From Polynucleobacter sp. (GTDB lineage: Bacteria > Pseudomonadota > Gammaproteobacteria > Burkholderiales > Burkholderiaceae), in the NCBI GenBank assembly GCA_020059445.1, contig JAGVCB010000032.1, positions 1 through 7,116 on the forward strand: 7,116 nucleotides of DNA. The letters run 5' to 3'. The notes beneath the pieces are model-generated. The model was not told the origin of the DNA. It ran no database searches and saw only the letters and a list, made by a program, of their open reading frames with translations. This document shows, in pieces, positions 6,353-7,116 of this stretch. The position numbers and the translations under genes are program-made. The number at the start of each line of letters is the position of its first letter. Within the stretch, counting starts at the first letter, position 1.

Positions 6353-7116
6353 TTGTTTTTGGCACGGTTCGCAACTTTCTCACGTATAGCACTTGGATTA
6401 GTTTCAGCAGTTTTTGCTGGGCAAGTGCTTGCCCTCAATTTAGGCAACTTGAGTATTCAATCAAAAGTTGGCGAACCACTCCAAGCGCAAATTTCAATTC
6501 AAATTGATCCGGCAGAGCTTTCATCCATCAAAGATATGCAGGCGGCTTTGGCCAGCCCTGAGATGCACCAACGTTTGGGCATTACTTCATCAGCAGTTCA
6601 AGCTCAATTACAAGTCTCGGTACTAAAGGGTTCAAAAGAAGAACCTATCGCCATCAAGATCACGTCCGATGAAGTATTGAAGTTAGCTGACAACGAGATA
6701 TTCTTGGATGCTTTGGTCGAACTTCGTTGGTCTTCTGGTTTGGTGCGTCGTGTGTACACATTGATGGTGGCTGATCAAGCCAGCGTTCAAGTCAAAACTG
6801 GAGAAACTCTGACCGAGATCGCCAGCAAGCTCGTGGCCAATTTTGATGAAGCCAGCCTTGATCAAGCCTTGATTTCTTTGTTCAGAGCTAATCCTCAAGC
6901 ATTCGCGGGCGGCAGTATTCATCGCCTGATGGCGGGTGCTGAATTAAAGATGCCTAGCCAAGCCATGGTCCAGAGCGTGCCAAAGCAAGAGGCCAAAGAA
7001 ATTGCTCAGTCCGCAGACGCTGCTTATCGTTCAGGCAAAGGTGACTTGCCATTGAGCGCTTTGTCATCTGGCAAAGACAAGACGGCAACAACTGTGGGTG
7101 ATCGACTAAAGGTGGG
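6353..7116 (+). CDS. fimV: FimV-like LysM-containing envelope protein, N-terminal part (3' end outside window)
   Basis: The frame runs open for 254 codons to the window edge. FimV proteins are large peptidoglycan-binding inner-membrane proteins needed for type IV pilus assembly and twitching in Pseudomonas, and they act at the cell pole. From TTG 6353, residues 1-27 look like a signal peptide or leader (LARFATFSRIALGLVSAVFAG region, possible cleavage after VLA27). The conserved FimV N-terminal domain follows, starting LNLGNLSIQSKVGEPLQAQI (28-47). A LysM-like segment spans about 145-201 (VQVKTGETLTEIA, FRANPQAFAGGSIHRLMAGA, LKMPS). No in-frame ATG occurs before 6537, inside the conserved domain, so the start must be TTG 6353 (GGAG 7 bases upstream), TTG 6359, or a GTG at 6302 inside asd, which would give an unusual Cys-rich leader. 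The usual acidic coiled and TPR C-terminal part is not in the window. Whether the host makes pili cannot be seen here. Confidence 0.88.
   Translation, partial: MFLARFATFSRIALGLVSAVFAGQVLALNLGNLSIQSKVGEPLQAQISIQIDPAELSSIKDMQAALASPEMHQRLGITSSAVQAQLQVSVLKGSKEEPIAIKITSDEVLKLADNEIFLDALVELRWSSGLVRRVYTLMVADQASVQVKTGETLTEIASKLVANFDEASLDQALISLFRANPQAFAGGSIHRLMAGAELKMPSQAMVQSVPKQEAKEIAQSADAAYRSGKGDLPLSALSSGKDKTATTVGDRLKV

Overview
The window looks like ordinary core chromosome of a betaproteobacterium, most likely a Burkholderiales member of the Polynucleobacter type. I base this on the gene order (sdhB, sdhE, gltA, leuC, small lipoprotein, leuD, leuB, asd, fimV), the strongly betaproteobacterial protein sequences, and a moderate-to-low GC content with T/A-ending and TTG codons that would be unusual for high-GC Burkholderia or Ralstonia. 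The genus is an inference from memory, not from a search. There are no RNA genes, CRISPR arrays, insertion sequences or signs of recent transfer.

All nine genes lie on the + strand and are tightly packed. Positions 1-383 hold the end of sdhB (succinate dehydrogenase iron-sulfur subunit) and the complete sdhE (flavinylation factor), joined by a one-base TAATG overlap. After an 81-base A/T-rich gap comes gltA (type II citrate synthase, 465-1775). Only 12 bases later leuC starts (1788-3200). An entericidin-like lipoprotein gene (3219-3404) sits between leuC and leuD (3404-4051), again overlapping leuD by one base. leuB follows at 4076-5143. A 68-base A/T-rich gap with a consensus -10 hexamer precedes asd, whose best start is the ATG at 5218. 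The last gene, from a TTG at 6353 to the window edge, is the N-terminal part of a FimV-like protein.

The left part closes the TCA cycle: SdhB/SdhE serve succinate dehydrogenase and GltA feeds acetyl-CoA into citrate. LeuC and LeuD form isopropylmalate isomerase, and LeuB oxidises its product, giving steps two and three of the leucine branch. Asd makes aspartate semialdehyde for lysine/diaminopimelate, threonine and methionine. The lipoprotein and FimV are cell-envelope proteins carried along in the same transcriptional direction.

No undescribed multi-gene system is visible. The points most worth a second look are a perfect 10-bp inverted repeat with a 3-base loop inside the start of leuC, built with codons atypical for that gene; the apparent dependence of leuD translation on the lipoprotein gene; the direct gltA-leuC junction; and the TTG-started fimV.
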